Below are positions 39,117-47,423 of a stretch of 64,000 bases of DNA, piece after piece (the stretch's first letter is position 1; every line of letters starts with the position of its first letter). The notes under the pieces are model-generated. The model saw only the letters and a program-made list of their open reading frames with translations, had not been told where the DNA came from and ran no database searches. This DNA is from Sporomusaceae bacterium (GTDB lineage: Bacteria > Bacillota > Negativicutes > UBA1444): the NCBI GenBank assembly GCA_018434355.1, contig JAHDPL010000022.1, forward strand, positions 1-64,000, given 5' to 3'. A program made the translations under genes and the position numbers.

Positions 39117-39779
39117 ATGAGCAGGCAGAAAAAGCAGTTCGCCGTTATTGGCCTTGGTCGTTTTGGCACTAGTGTTGCGATGACGCTGCAGCAACTCGGA
39201 CATGAAGTGTTGGCAATCGATGCAGATGAAGAGCGGGTACAAAAAATCAGCGATCAAGTCACGCATGTGGTGCAAGCCGATACGACAGACGAAAATTCGC
39301 TGCAGGCGCTCGGTTTGCGAAATTTTGACGCGGTTGTCGTTGCCATCGGTGAAAATGTCCAGGCCAATGTGGCTACCACCCTGTTGGTCAAAGACATGGG
39401 GGTACCATTTATCATCGCGAAAGCGCGTAATGCATTGCACGGCAAGATGCTGGAAAAAATCGGTGCGGACCGGGTTGTCTATCCGGAGCGAGATATGGGG
39501 CAACGTGTGGCGCACAGCCTGATATCCAGCAATGTACTCGACTATATCGAACTGTCGCCCAATCTGAGTCTGGTCGAAGTTACCGCTCCTGGACTGTTTG
39601 TCGGAAAATCATTGCTGCAGAGTAATATGCGGGCGATATATGGAGTGAACGTCGTAGCCATAAAACGCAATGAAAAATTGATTGTACCACCGCAACCGAC
39701 AGAAGTGATCCAAGAATCGGATATACTCATCGTCATCGGCTCGACCGACGGACTGCAAAAACTGGAGGTTCTGGAATGA
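39117..39779 (+). CDS. ktrA: KtrA, RCK-type regulatory subunit of potassium uptake
   Basis: A 220-residue cytoplasmic protein. RCK_N Rossmann domain (FAVIGLGRFGTSVAMTL, then the acidic end of strand 2 AIDADEERV) binds ATP/ADP or NAD(H); the RCK_C domain (about 140-218) is the region that binds cyclic di-AMP in Firmicute KtrA, though binding is not visible here. It begins 14 bp after ktrB, with AGGAGGGGA. Its stop overlaps the next gene by four bases (ATGA). Confidence 0.95.
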   Translation: MSRQKKQFAVIGLGRFGTSVAMTLQQLGHEVLAIDADEERVQKISDQVTHVVQADTTDENSLQALGLRNFDAVVVAIGENVQANVATTLLVKDMGVPFIIAKARNALHGKMLEKIGADRVVYPERDMGQRVAHSLISSNVLDYIELSPNLSLVEVTAPGLFVGKSLLQSNMRAIYGVNVVAIKRNEKLIVPPQPTEVIQESDILIVIGSTDGLQKLEVLE

Positions 39780-40597
39780 TTCAAACGATTAGCAGTCCGG
39801 ATAACCAACACATCAAAGCGGCAGCGGCATTGCGGCAAAAAAAGCAGCGCGACGACACCGGACTGTTCCTCTTGGAAGGGTTGCATCTGGTGGAAGCGGC
39901 GATAAATGAAAAATGGTTGATAGAACAAACGTTCTTTTGCGAAGACAGATTAGCAAGAAGCCAAATTGCAGAATTTAGCGAGAAGTTATTAGCAAATGGC
40001 AGTAAGATTTTTGCAGTTTCATCATCGGTATTCAAAAAAATTGCCGAAACCGATACACCACAGGGGATTATAGCGGTTGCCAGACAATGCCGGGTGGATT
40101 TATCTGCGACCACACAACCTGCTAAGGTAGGCGATAGTTTGCCATGGGTGGTATTGGATGCGGTTCAGGATCCGGGAAACGTAGGAACAATTGTTCGCAA
40201 TGCGGATGCGGCTGGTGTGGCGGGAATTATTTTGACGCCGGGATGCGCTGATATTTATGCCGGCAAGACGGTCCGCGCCACAATGGGTTCTATGTTTCAT
40301 ATTCCGATATATAAGGCATCCGTCCAACAATGTCTTGATTTTTTTCTGGAACGGGAGATTCCGGTTTATGTTGCAGATGCTGCTTCGGCGGAGAGTTATG
40401 CGGAAATTGACTGGAGGCTGCCTTGCGCAATAGTATTCGGCAACGAAGGTGCTGGGGTCAGCGAACTGTTCCGACAGAAAAAAACACGTTCCGTTGCAAT
40501 TCCGATCGTCGGCAAAGCCGAATCGTTGAACGTGGCGTCAGCGGCTGCCGTTATTTTATTCGAAGCTGCGCGGCAACGCGGTTTTTCCTTGTCATAA
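39776..40597 (+). CDS. SpoU/TrmH-family RNA methyltransferase
   Basis: A 273-residue SPOUT enzyme. N-terminal substrate-binding domain (about 1-95: FLLEGLHLVEAAI) and a knotted C-terminal domain with the three SpoU motifs: LDAVQDPGNVGTIVRNADAA, VFGNEGAGVS and IPIVGKAESLNVASAAAVI. It resembles RlmB/TsnR 2'-O-ribose methyltransferases acting on 23S rRNA; the exact nucleotide is not deducible. Translation is probably coupled to ktrA, though the functional link is unclear. Confidence 0.92.
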   Translation: MIQTISSPDNQHIKAAAALRQKKQRDDTGLFLLEGLHLVEAAINEKWLIEQTFFCEDRLARSQIAEFSEKLLANGSKIFAVSSSVFKKIAETDTPQGIIAVARQCRVDLSATTQPAKVGDSLPWVVLDAVQDPGNVGTIVRNADAAGVAGIILTPGCADIYAGKTVRATMGSMFHIPIYKASVQQCLDFFLEREIPVYVADAASAESYAEIDWRLPCAIVFGNEGAGVSELFRQKKTRSVAIPIVGKAESLNVASAAAVILFEAARQRGFSLS

Positions 40598-40618
40598 GTT
40601 TGCTTGCTGTGCTATAAT
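40589..40618 (+). promoter_or_regulatory. Promoter before yqzL and the pheST leader
   Basis: TTGTCA (40589-40594) and TATAAT (40613-40618) are 18 bp apart; the -10 is consensus. The -35 overlaps the end of the methyltransferase gene. Confidence 0.7.
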
Positions 40619-40674
40619 AATTTCGTAGCGTGTCCGGATCCGGTTTCACTAGTCGGAGAGGAAGTGTTGCGATT

Positions 40675-40770
40675 TTGGAAACCGCGGATTTTTATTGGAA
40701 AATCTTCGAAACGACAGGTTCTATTGCTGCTTATCTGGTGTATAAGCAATTAAAGGAACTGTCATTATAA
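40675..40770 (+). CDS. yqzL: YqzL-family microprotein
   Basis: A 31-residue protein from TTG 40675 to TAA 40768-40770. It reads METADFYWKIFETTGSIAAY then LVYKQLKELSL, which matches the small YqzL family (DFxWKxFExTGSIxAYLxYK). GGAGAGGAAG lies about 11 bases upstream. It has a consensus promoter before it and the phenylalanine T-box after it. Function of YqzL is unknown. The gene is below the size most gene finders accept. Confidence 0.8.
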   Translation: METADFYWKIFETTGSIAAYLVYKQLKELSL

Positions 40771-40789
40771 TTATTGCCAAACCGATGAG

Positions 40790-41008
40790 GGAGAGAGTAC
40801 GCTGGGTGCGCACGTTGACAGGGAGCTTCTGCCGCAGATTGAGAGCAGCAGCCGGAGCGTCAGCCGAAGTTCACTCCTGAGGGACTAGTTGAGCCGTTAC
40901 TCGGTTAGACTGAACGTATTGCCTGCGTTAAAGGCGTTGAGTGAAAAAATGGGTGGTACCGCGAAACTGGACTTTCGCCCCTGGTGGGCTGGAAGTCTTT
41001 TATTTTTT
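40790..41008 (+). ncRNA. T-box riboswitch (phenylalanine) before pheST
   Basis: The T-box motif TGGGTGGTACCGCG (40950-40963) is present, with a probable specifier TTC followed by A (40870-40873), a phenylalanine codon, in Stem I. The terminator is GACTTTCGCCC with GGGCTGGAAGTC and a T-rich tract (40970-41007). Uncharged tRNA-Phe would relieve termination. A TATAAT at 40766-40771 overlaps the yqzL stop and may give the leader its own start. Confidence 0.92.
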
Positions 41009-41038
41009 GCAATGTTGACTTGAAGGAGAGCGATGAAC

Positions 41039-42061
41039 ATGGAAATGGAATTGCGACGGATCCGGGAAGCGGCTTTCCGGGAACTGGAACTCGCACAAGA
41101 GGTAGGCGCACTCAATGAAATCCGGGTTCGTGTGTTGGGGAAAAAAGGCGATCTAACGGCAGTGTTGCGCGGCATGGGCGCTATGGATGCGACAGAAAGG
41201 CCCCGTATCGGGCAACTGGTCAATGATTTGCGGCAAGAGTTTGAAGCTGCATTGAATGAAAGAATGGCACTGCTTAAGGATGCCGCATTGACCAAACGGC
41301 TGGAAGCCGAAAGAATCGATGTAACGTTGCCAGGGCGGATATTGGAACGCGGCCGCCGTCACCCGCTCACGATGGCTCTCGATCGGATCAAAGCGGTTTT
41401 TTTGCAGATGGGATTTGATATCGAAGAAGGCCCGGAGGTCGAAAGCGACTATTATAACTTCGAGGCGCTGAATCTGCCGCCTGATCATCCGGCGCGTGAT
41501 ATGCAGGATTCTTTCTATATTACCGAGCAATTCTTGTTGCGAACTCACACCTCGCCAGTGCAGGTGCGCACGATGCAGGCCAAGCCGCCGAACTCGCCGA
41601 TACGCATGATCGCGCCAGGCAAAGTGTATCGCCGCGACTATGACGCGACGCATTCGCCGATGTTCCAGCAGGTGGAAGGGCTGGTCGTCGGTCCGGACAT
41701 CCGTTTTTCCGATTTGAAGGGAACGCTGGAACTATTCTGTCAGGGGATTTTCGGTGACAGCGTGAAAGTTCGGTTTCGTCCCAGTTACTTTCCGTTTACC
41801 GAACCCAGCGCTGAAGTCGATATCTCCTGTGTGATTTGCAAAGGTAGCGGTTGCCGTGTCTGCAAAGGCACCGGCTGGCTCGAAATCCTCGGTTCCGGTA
41901 TGGTTCATCCGCGGGTTTTGGAAATGAGCAACTATGATCCGTCGCAGGTCAGTGGGTTTGCGTTCGGTATGGGAGTCGAACGGATTGCGATGCTGGCGTT
42001 CGGAATTGATGACATGCGGCTGTTCTATGAAAATGACGTGCGCTTTTTGCGCCGTTTCTAA
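41039..42061 (+). CDS. pheS: Phenylalanyl-tRNA synthetase alpha subunit
   Basis: A 340-residue class II catalytic subunit. N-terminal coiled coil, then motif 1 ([20 protein letters not shown]), motif 2 ([32 protein letters not shown]) and motif 3 ([17 protein letters not shown]). The [19 protein letters not shown] insertion is the usual cysteine-rich element. ATG 41039 is chosen since AAGGAGAG ends eight bases before it; ATG 41033 is only two bases from the same site. It lies directly after the T-box and 15 bp before pheT. Confidence 0.98.
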   Translation: MEMELRRIREAAFRELELAQEVGALNEIRVRVLGKKGDLTAVLRGMGAMDATERPRIGQLVNDLRQEFEAALNERMALLKDAALTKRLEAERIDVTLPGRILERGRRHPLTMALDRIKAVFLQMGFDIEEGPEVESDYYNFEALNLPPDHPARDMQDSFYITEQFLLRTHTSPVQVRTMQAKPPNSPIRMIAPGKVYRRDYDATHSPMFQQVEGLVVGPDIRFSDLKGTLELFCQGIFGDSVKVRFRPSYFPFTEPSAEVDISCVICKGSGCRVCKGTGWLEILGSGMVHPRVLEMSNYDPSQVSGFAFGMGVERIAMLAFGIDDMRLFYENDVRFLRRF

Positions 42062-42076
42062 GGGAGGAAATGCAAG

Positions 42077-44509
42077 ATGCGCGCTCCAGTGAGATGGTTG
42101 AAAGACTATGTGAGTTTTGATGAAGCGCCTGAATTATTGGGCGAACGGTTGACGATGGCCGGGATTCCTGTCGAAGGAATCGATCGCCCTTGCGAAGGAT
42201 TGCGAAATATAGTGACAGGTTTGATTACCAGTGTCGATCCGCATCCGAACGCCGAACGATTGTCGGTTTGTTTGCTGGATTTGGGCGGAAGAACGGTGAA
42301 AATCGTTACTGCGGCGACCAATGTGCGTGCCGGTCAAATCGTACCGGCGGCACTGGATGGCGCAGTGCTGGCTGATGGAAAAACCATCGCAGCTACGGAT
42401 TTTCGCGGGGTGATATCGGAAGGCATGCTTTGTTCGGCCGAAGAAATCCTCGGCGATACCAAGATCATCGCGCCGGAAAAACGCGAGGGGATTTATGTCT
42501 TGCCGGCGGGAACGCCACTGGGAGCCGATATCCGTCCGGTAATGGGCCTGGATGATGTGACGCTCGAATTTGAATTGACGGCGAATCGCGCCGACTGTTT
42601 CTCAATGATGGGTCTGGCCCGTGAAATCGGTGTGTTGTCGCAAAGCAAAGCTGCGCGGCCGCTGCTGACATTTGCGGAAAAAGGCGAGGGTAAAGCGGCG
42701 GAAATGGCATCGATCGAAATCCGCGAACCGGATCTTTGCATGCGGTTTTGTGCCCGGATTTTGACCAACGTACGGATTGGCGAATCGCCACTGTGGATGC
42801 AGCACCGGCTGCAGGCAGCAGGTATGCGGCCGATCAGCAATGTAGTCGATGTCACGAACTTTGTAATGCTGGAATTGGGGCAACCGATGCATGCCTATGA
42901 TTATAGCCTGCTGGCCAAGCATAGCATTATCGTTCGCCGGGCGGTTGATGGAGAAAAGCTGACCACGCTTGATGGAGTGAAACGTGAGTTGAATTCGGAA
43001 ATGCTGGTGATTGCCGATGCCTCGCAGCCAGTCGGACTTGCCGGCGTAATGGGCGGTCTGGCGACAGAAGTGTCCGGTTCAACCAAGACGGTCTTGCTGG
43101 AAGCAGCCGCATTTTACGGACCCAATGTTCGCCGGACCTCAAGAGGCCTGGGTTTGCGTTCGGAAGCTTCCGGACGATTCGAACGCGGCGTCGACGCAGC
43201 GGCAATCCCGCTGGCGCTAGACCGGGCGGCGCAACTGCTGGTCGATATGGGCGCCTGTGATATCGTGCCAGGAATAATCGACGTATATCCCAAAGCCATT
43301 TTGCCGGCGCAGTTCGAGTTTACGCCGCAGTGGGTGAATCGTTATCTTGGCTCCGATATCCCGTCCGATACAATGATTGATATTTTAAAGAAACTGGAGT
43401 TCACCGTTAAGATCGGTCCGGATTCGATTCAGGTGACTGCGCCGACCTGGCGGCAGGATGTGACCGGTCCGGTGGATATCGCCGAAGAAGTGTCGCGCAT
43501 TTACGGATATGATAATATCGCCTCGACGAAACCTACCGGTCAGTTGCATTCAGGCGGCATGTCGCAGCAACAAAACCTGGTGGATAGATCGCGCGACCTG
43601 ATGACAGGATTCGGCTTTTTTGAAACGCTGTCGTTCAGTTTTTCCCATCCGTCATTTTTTGAGCATCTGCGATTGCCTGAGGACAGTCAACTGCGAAATG
43701 CGATACCAATTCTGAATCCCATTACCGACGAGTTTCCAATCCTAAGAACTACTTTGATGGCAGGATTGCTGGAAACTGTGGCACGCAACCTTTCACGCAA
43801 AAATGAAGACCTGAAAATTTATGAAGTCGGTACGACGCATCATGCGATGAAATTGCCGCTCGATTCTCACCCTGCAGAAGTCATCCGTTTGTGTGGAGCG
43901 ATGGTGGGGCGTCGCGACGGAACGGAATGGTGCCATAGCAGGGAAAATGTCGACTTTTTTGATGCAAAAGGCGTGGTGGAGTCTTTGCTTAGCGGTCTTG
44001 GCGTCGGTGAATACCAGGTTGTCGCTGCCTCCGTTCCTTGGTTGCACCCAGGAAAACAAGCCGATCTAATGATTGACGGACAAAGCGTGGCTACGGTTGG
44101 AGAATTGCATCCGAGTGTGCAGGAAGCGTTCGGCATTAACCGGCCAATATATCTGTTCAAAATAAACCTGACCGATCTGGCGCCGTATTGCTCCACTGGA
44201 GCGAAAGCCTATTCGCCGCTCCCCAAGTACCCGGCGATCAACCGGGACATTGCCCTGGTTCTGGCGGATAGCGTGCAGGCAGCCGACGTACTTGAGGCGG
44301 TTCGCAGCGCCGGCGGGGAGCTGCTGGTTGAATCCCGCCTGTTTGACGTATATGCCGGGGAGCGGGTGGAAAAAGGCACGCGTAGTTTGGCGATTTCATT
44401 GGTTTATCGGGCAGCGGACCGAACCTTGACGGATGAGGAAGTCGATGCGCCGCTGGCCAAGTTAATTCAACATCTTGAGACGACTTTTGCGGCAAAACTG
44501 CGCAGTTAA
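42077..44509 (+). CDS. pheT: Phenylalanyl-tRNA synthetase beta subunit
   Basis: An 810-residue subunit of normal length. N-terminal EMAP-like tRNA-binding domain (GLITSVDPHPNAERLSVCLL), B3/B4 editing domain (ELTANRADCFSMMGLAREIG, VDVTNFVMLELGQPMHAYD), B5 domain, and the catalytic-like core; the C-terminal anticodon domain has KYPAINRDIALVL. It forms the alpha2-beta2 enzyme with PheS. RBS GGGAGG is adjacent. A terminator closes the operon. Confidence 0.98.
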   Translation: MRAPVRWLKDYVSFDEAPELLGERLTMAGIPVEGIDRPCEGLRNIVTGLITSVDPHPNAERLSVCLLDLGGRTVKIVTAATNVRAGQIVPAALDGAVLADGKTIAATDFRGVISEGMLCSAEEILGDTKIIAPEKREGIYVLPAGTPLGADIRPVMGLDDVTLEFELTANRADCFSMMGLAREIGVLSQSKAARPLLTFAEKGEGKAAEMASIEIREPDLCMRFCARILTNVRIGESPLWMQHRLQAAGMRPISNVVDVTNFVMLELGQPMHAYDYSLLAKHSIIVRRAVDGEKLTTLDGVKRELNSEMLVIADASQPVGLAGVMGGLATEVSGSTKTVLLEAAAFYGPNVRRTSRGLGLRSEASGRFERGVDAAAIPLALDRAAQLLVDMGACDIVPGIIDVYPKAILPAQFEFTPQWVNRYLGSDIPSDTMIDILKKLEFTVKIGPDSIQVTAPTWRQDVTGPVDIAEEVSRIYGYDNIASTKPTGQLHSGGMSQQQNLVDRSRDLMTGFGFFETLSFSFSHPSFFEHLRLPEDSQLRNAIPILNPITDEFPILRTTLMAGLLETVARNLSRKNEDLKIYEVGTTHHAMKLPLDSHPAEVIRLCGAMVGRRDGTEWCHSRENVDFFDAKGVVESLLSGLGVGEYQVVAASVPWLHPGKQADLMIDGQSVATVGELHPSVQEAFGINRPIYLFKINLTDLAPYCSTGAKAYSPLPKYPAINRDIALVLADSVQAADVLEAVRSAGGELLVESRLFDVYAGERVEKGTRSLAISLVYRAADRTLTDEEVDAPLAKLIQHLETTFAAKLRS

Positions 44510-44530
44510 GGTGTTTAGGACATTCATCGC

Positions 44531-44565
44531 AAGAGGGTCGGGCAGTGTCCCGGTCCTCTTTAATT
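44531..44565 (+). terminator. Terminator after pheT
   Basis: AAGAGG-GT-CGGG pairs with CCCG-GT-CCTCTT around CAGTGT, followed by TAATTT. Confidence 0.85.
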
Positions 44566-44650
44566 TGCGGTAGCACGCAGGAATACGGTAATCTAAAGTC
44601 GAACAAAATACTGGATATATTTCATTGAGCTGTTTAATGGGAGGCGAAGT

Positions 44651-44905
44651 ATGGAGAAGAAGCGATACCGGGTAACCGTTACTATTGGCGGCGAGAGTTA
44701 TACCATCCGCGGGGACTCCGAGCCGGACCGCGTGCAAAAGATCGCCGCGTTATTCGACGAACGGCTGCGTCAGGTCGAACGAAGTTATCCGAGTCTTTCA
44801 CCGTCGAGGATTGCGACATTGGCTGGCCTGAATCTGACTGACGACTATTTGCGGTTGCAGGAAGATTATCAGCAACTGCTTTCGATGGTGAAACAGGTAA
44901 AGTGA
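44651..44905 (+). CDS. zapA: Cell division protein ZapA
   Basis: An 84-residue ZapA-family protein. MEKKRYRVTVTIGGESYTIR is the N-terminal strand pair, followed by the RVQKIAALFDERLRQVER helix and a C-terminal coiled coil (LTDDYLRLQEDYQQLLSMVK). ZapA bundles FtsZ filaments at the septum. It sits 16 bp before the U32 peptidase gene, and both precede mutS2, an order often seen in Firmicutes. Confidence 0.9.
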   Translation: MEKKRYRVTVTIGGESYTIRGDSEPDRVQKIAALFDERLRQVERSYPSLSPSRIATLAGLNLTDDYLRLQEDYQQLLSMVKQVK

Positions 44906-44920
44906 AGTTGAGGAAAAGCG

Positions 44921-47404
44921 ATGATTGAATTATTGGCGCCGGCCGGAAACCGGGAAGCTTTCTCCGCGGCGATTGAAGCAGGCGCGGATGCAATTTATCT
45001 GGGTGGGCAACAATTTGGCGCCAGGCAGTACGCCGACAATTTTGCCGCCGATGAACTGGCAGCGAGTATCCGTCAGGCTCATTTGCTTGGCGTAAAAGTA
45101 TATGTGACAGTCAATACTCTGCTGGATGATGCGGAGCTGCCTGTCCTCAAGGATTATCTGCGCACTTTGTATGATATTGGCGCTGATGCGGCGATTCTGC
45201 AGGATATCGGCGTGGCCAGGGTCGCCAAACATATTGCTCCGAAACTGCCGATTCATGCCAGCACCCAGATGACGGCCCACGATTTGCCTGCCGTCAATTT
45301 GCTTGCCGACTATGGTTTTGCTCGGGTAATTTTGTCGCGTGAACTTTCCCTGCCGGAGATCAAAGTGATCAGCCGCGGGGCTCGCTGTCAGATCGAGACG
45401 TTCATTCATGGCGCTTTATGCATTTGTTATTCGGGTCAATGCCTGATGTCCAGCATGATCGGCGGTCGCAGCGGCAATCGTGGTCGTTGCGCCCAACCTT
45501 GTCGTCTGCCTTACCGTCTGTTGAATAGCGAGGGACAGGATGCATTGGCGGGTCGGGAAATCGGTGAATATTTACTGAGCCCGCGGGATTTTCAGACCAT
45601 CGAATTCGTGCCGGAGTTGATTGACGCCGGAGTGGTCAGTTTTAAAATCGAGGGGCGGATGAAACGGGCTGAATACGTCGCTGTGGTTGTCGATGCTTAT
45701 CGTCGGGCGATTGACCGGGCAGTTGCCGATTCGCAAAATTATCATGTTCCCAAGGAAGACTTGCGCGACCTCGAGCAAATTTTTAATCGGGGTTTTACTT
45801 CGGCACATTTATTGGAGAAGAACGGACGCGAGATGATGAGCGACCGCCGGCCCAACAACCGGGGGGTGCTGATCGGCAGGGCAACTGGTTATTCACCGGA
45901 ACAGCGTCTGCTGCAGCTAAAGCTGGAAGGGCCGTTGGCGAAGGGAGATATCGTCGAAGCTTGGGTCAAGGTCGGCGGCAGGGTATCGATCGAAGTTGGA
46001 CCAATGTTGCATGATGATGTCCCGGTGGAATCGGCCCAGGCTGGACAGGAAATCGCCATTTTTTCCCGCGAAGCGATTCGGCCTGGCGATCGCGTTTTCA
46101 AAGTATTTGATGCTCAGTTGACGGAAAAAGTCCGTTCCTGGTTTGCCAAACCGCATGCACGAAGACGGATTCCGCTCAGCATGACAGTCAGAGCGGTTGG
46201 CGGCGAACCGTTGAAGATTTCAGTGCGGGACCGGGAGGGAAACAGTGCGGTAGCTGAAACCGCTTTCATCGCCCAACCGGCGCGAAATCGGCCGTTGACC
46301 CCTGAGGTTTTGGAAGCGCAGTGTTCCCGCCTCGGCAATACGCCGTTCGCTCTGGAGCAATTTGCTACCGATATCCAAGGGGAAGTGATGACGCCGCTAT
46401 CCGAAATCAACGACGCGCGCCGTCGCTGCATCGAAGCGTTGGAAGCAGAGCGTTTGCGGCCATTTCAGCGACCGTCGCTCGACAGATCATTGGCGTTGCC
46501 GCAATTGCCGCCAGCAATAAAGCTGCCAGACACTCTGGAACTGGTCGTAAAAGTCGATACTTTGGATCAGGCGGCAGCGGCGCTTACTGCGGGAGCCGAC
46601 TGGATCATGGTCAGCGGCGAGCGGTTCCAAGGAGCGCGTTTTCAACGCGCCGACTACGAAAAAATCCTTGCGCTTGTTCGCAAACAGCAAAAGAAGGCGG
46701 CGTTCTGTCTGCCCCGAATCATCCGTGATTCCAATCGTAGCGCGGCAGAGGCGCAACTGGAATGGTTCTCGCATATCCGGCCTGATGCCGTATCTGTTGC
46801 CAATCTGGGATCGATGGCAATGTTGCGGCAATATCCCGATTTGGTGATGCATGCCGACTATCCGCTCAACTTGTTCAATGGACAGTCATTGGCATTTGTC
46901 CAGGAACAAGGTGCTGCCTGCGCCACCTTGTCGCCGGAATTGACATTGGGGCAGGTACAAAAACTGGCGCAGAAAAGTATATTGCCGCTGGAATGCCTGG
47001 TACAAGGCAGATTGACGTTGATGGTTTCGGAATTTTGCGCGACCGGAGCCTATCTGTCAAATGCAGAACAGACCAGTTGCAACGCTGCTTGCCGTCAGGG
47101 CGAATACCGGTTGCAGGATCGCAAGGACGAGGCCTTCCCACTGGTATCCGATGATGCTTGTCGCATGCATATTTTGAATGGAAAAGAGTTGTCGATGCTG
47201 CCGCATGTGGCGAAGTTCGCACAAGCAGGCGTTGCCCGGATTCGGATTGAAGCCTGTCAGATGAACCCGGCTGAGATCTCAAAGATCACCGGAACCTATC
47301 GTCGGGCGATTGCTGCAGGGAACGCAGGTTTGAGCGAGCTGGAAATTGCCGACGCCGAACATGCCGACATCACCCGTGGCCATTATTTCCGAGGGGTATT
47401 ATGA
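44921..47404 (+). CDS. U32-family peptidase-like protein (large form)
   Basis: An 827-residue protein with the U32 signature ETFIHGALCICYSGQCLMSS followed by GRSGNRGRCAQPCR, giving the family's conserved cysteines. The U32 domain covers about residues 1-320, followed by a long C-terminal DUF3656-like region with a second TIM-barrel-like stretch (about 540-740). Relatives are RlhA-type 23S rRNA C2501 hydroxylation proteins and YhbU/UbiU factors, so RNA hydroxylation is at least as likely as proteolysis. It lies between zapA and mutS2. ATG 44921 has AGGAAAAG upstream. Confidence 0.9.
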   Translation: MIELLAPAGNREAFSAAIEAGADAIYLGGQQFGARQYADNFAADELAASIRQAHLLGVKVYVTVNTLLDDAELPVLKDYLRTLYDIGADAAILQDIGVARVAKHIAPKLPIHASTQMTAHDLPAVNLLADYGFARVILSRELSLPEIKVISRGARCQIETFIHGALCICYSGQCLMSSMIGGRSGNRGRCAQPCRLPYRLLNSEGQDALAGREIGEYLLSPRDFQTIEFVPELIDAGVVSFKIEGRMKRAEYVAVVVDAYRRAIDRAVADSQNYHVPKEDLRDLEQIFNRGFTSAHLLEKNGREMMSDRRPNNRGVLIGRATGYSPEQRLLQLKLEGPLAKGDIVEAWVKVGGRVSIEVGPMLHDDVPVESAQAGQEIAIFSREAIRPGDRVFKVFDAQLTEKVRSWFAKPHARRRIPLSMTVRAVGGEPLKISVRDREGNSAVAETAFIAQPARNRPLTPEVLEAQCSRLGNTPFALEQFATDIQGEVMTPLSEINDARRRCIEALEAERLRPFQRPSLDRSLALPQLPPAIKLPDTLELVVKVDTLDQAAAALTAGADWIMVSGERFQGARFQRADYEKILALVRKQQKKAAFCLPRIIRDSNRSAAEAQLEWFSHIRPDAVSVANLGSMAMLRQYPDLVMHADYPLNLFNGQSLAFVQEQGAACATLSPELTLGQVQKLAQKSILPLECLVQGRLTLMVSEFCATGAYLSNAEQTSCNAACRQGEYRLQDRKDEAFPLVSDDACRMHILNGKELSMLPHVAKFAQAGVARIRIEACQMNPAEISKITGTYRRAIAAGNAGLSELEIADAEHADITRGHYFRGVL

Positions 47405-47423
47405 GACAACCGGAGGAGTAACC

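Noticed and set aside
47346-47423. Upstream start for MutS2
   Set aside because: It would overlap the U32 gene by 59 bases and add 26 residues not typical of MutS2. ATG 47424 has a strong GGAGGAG.
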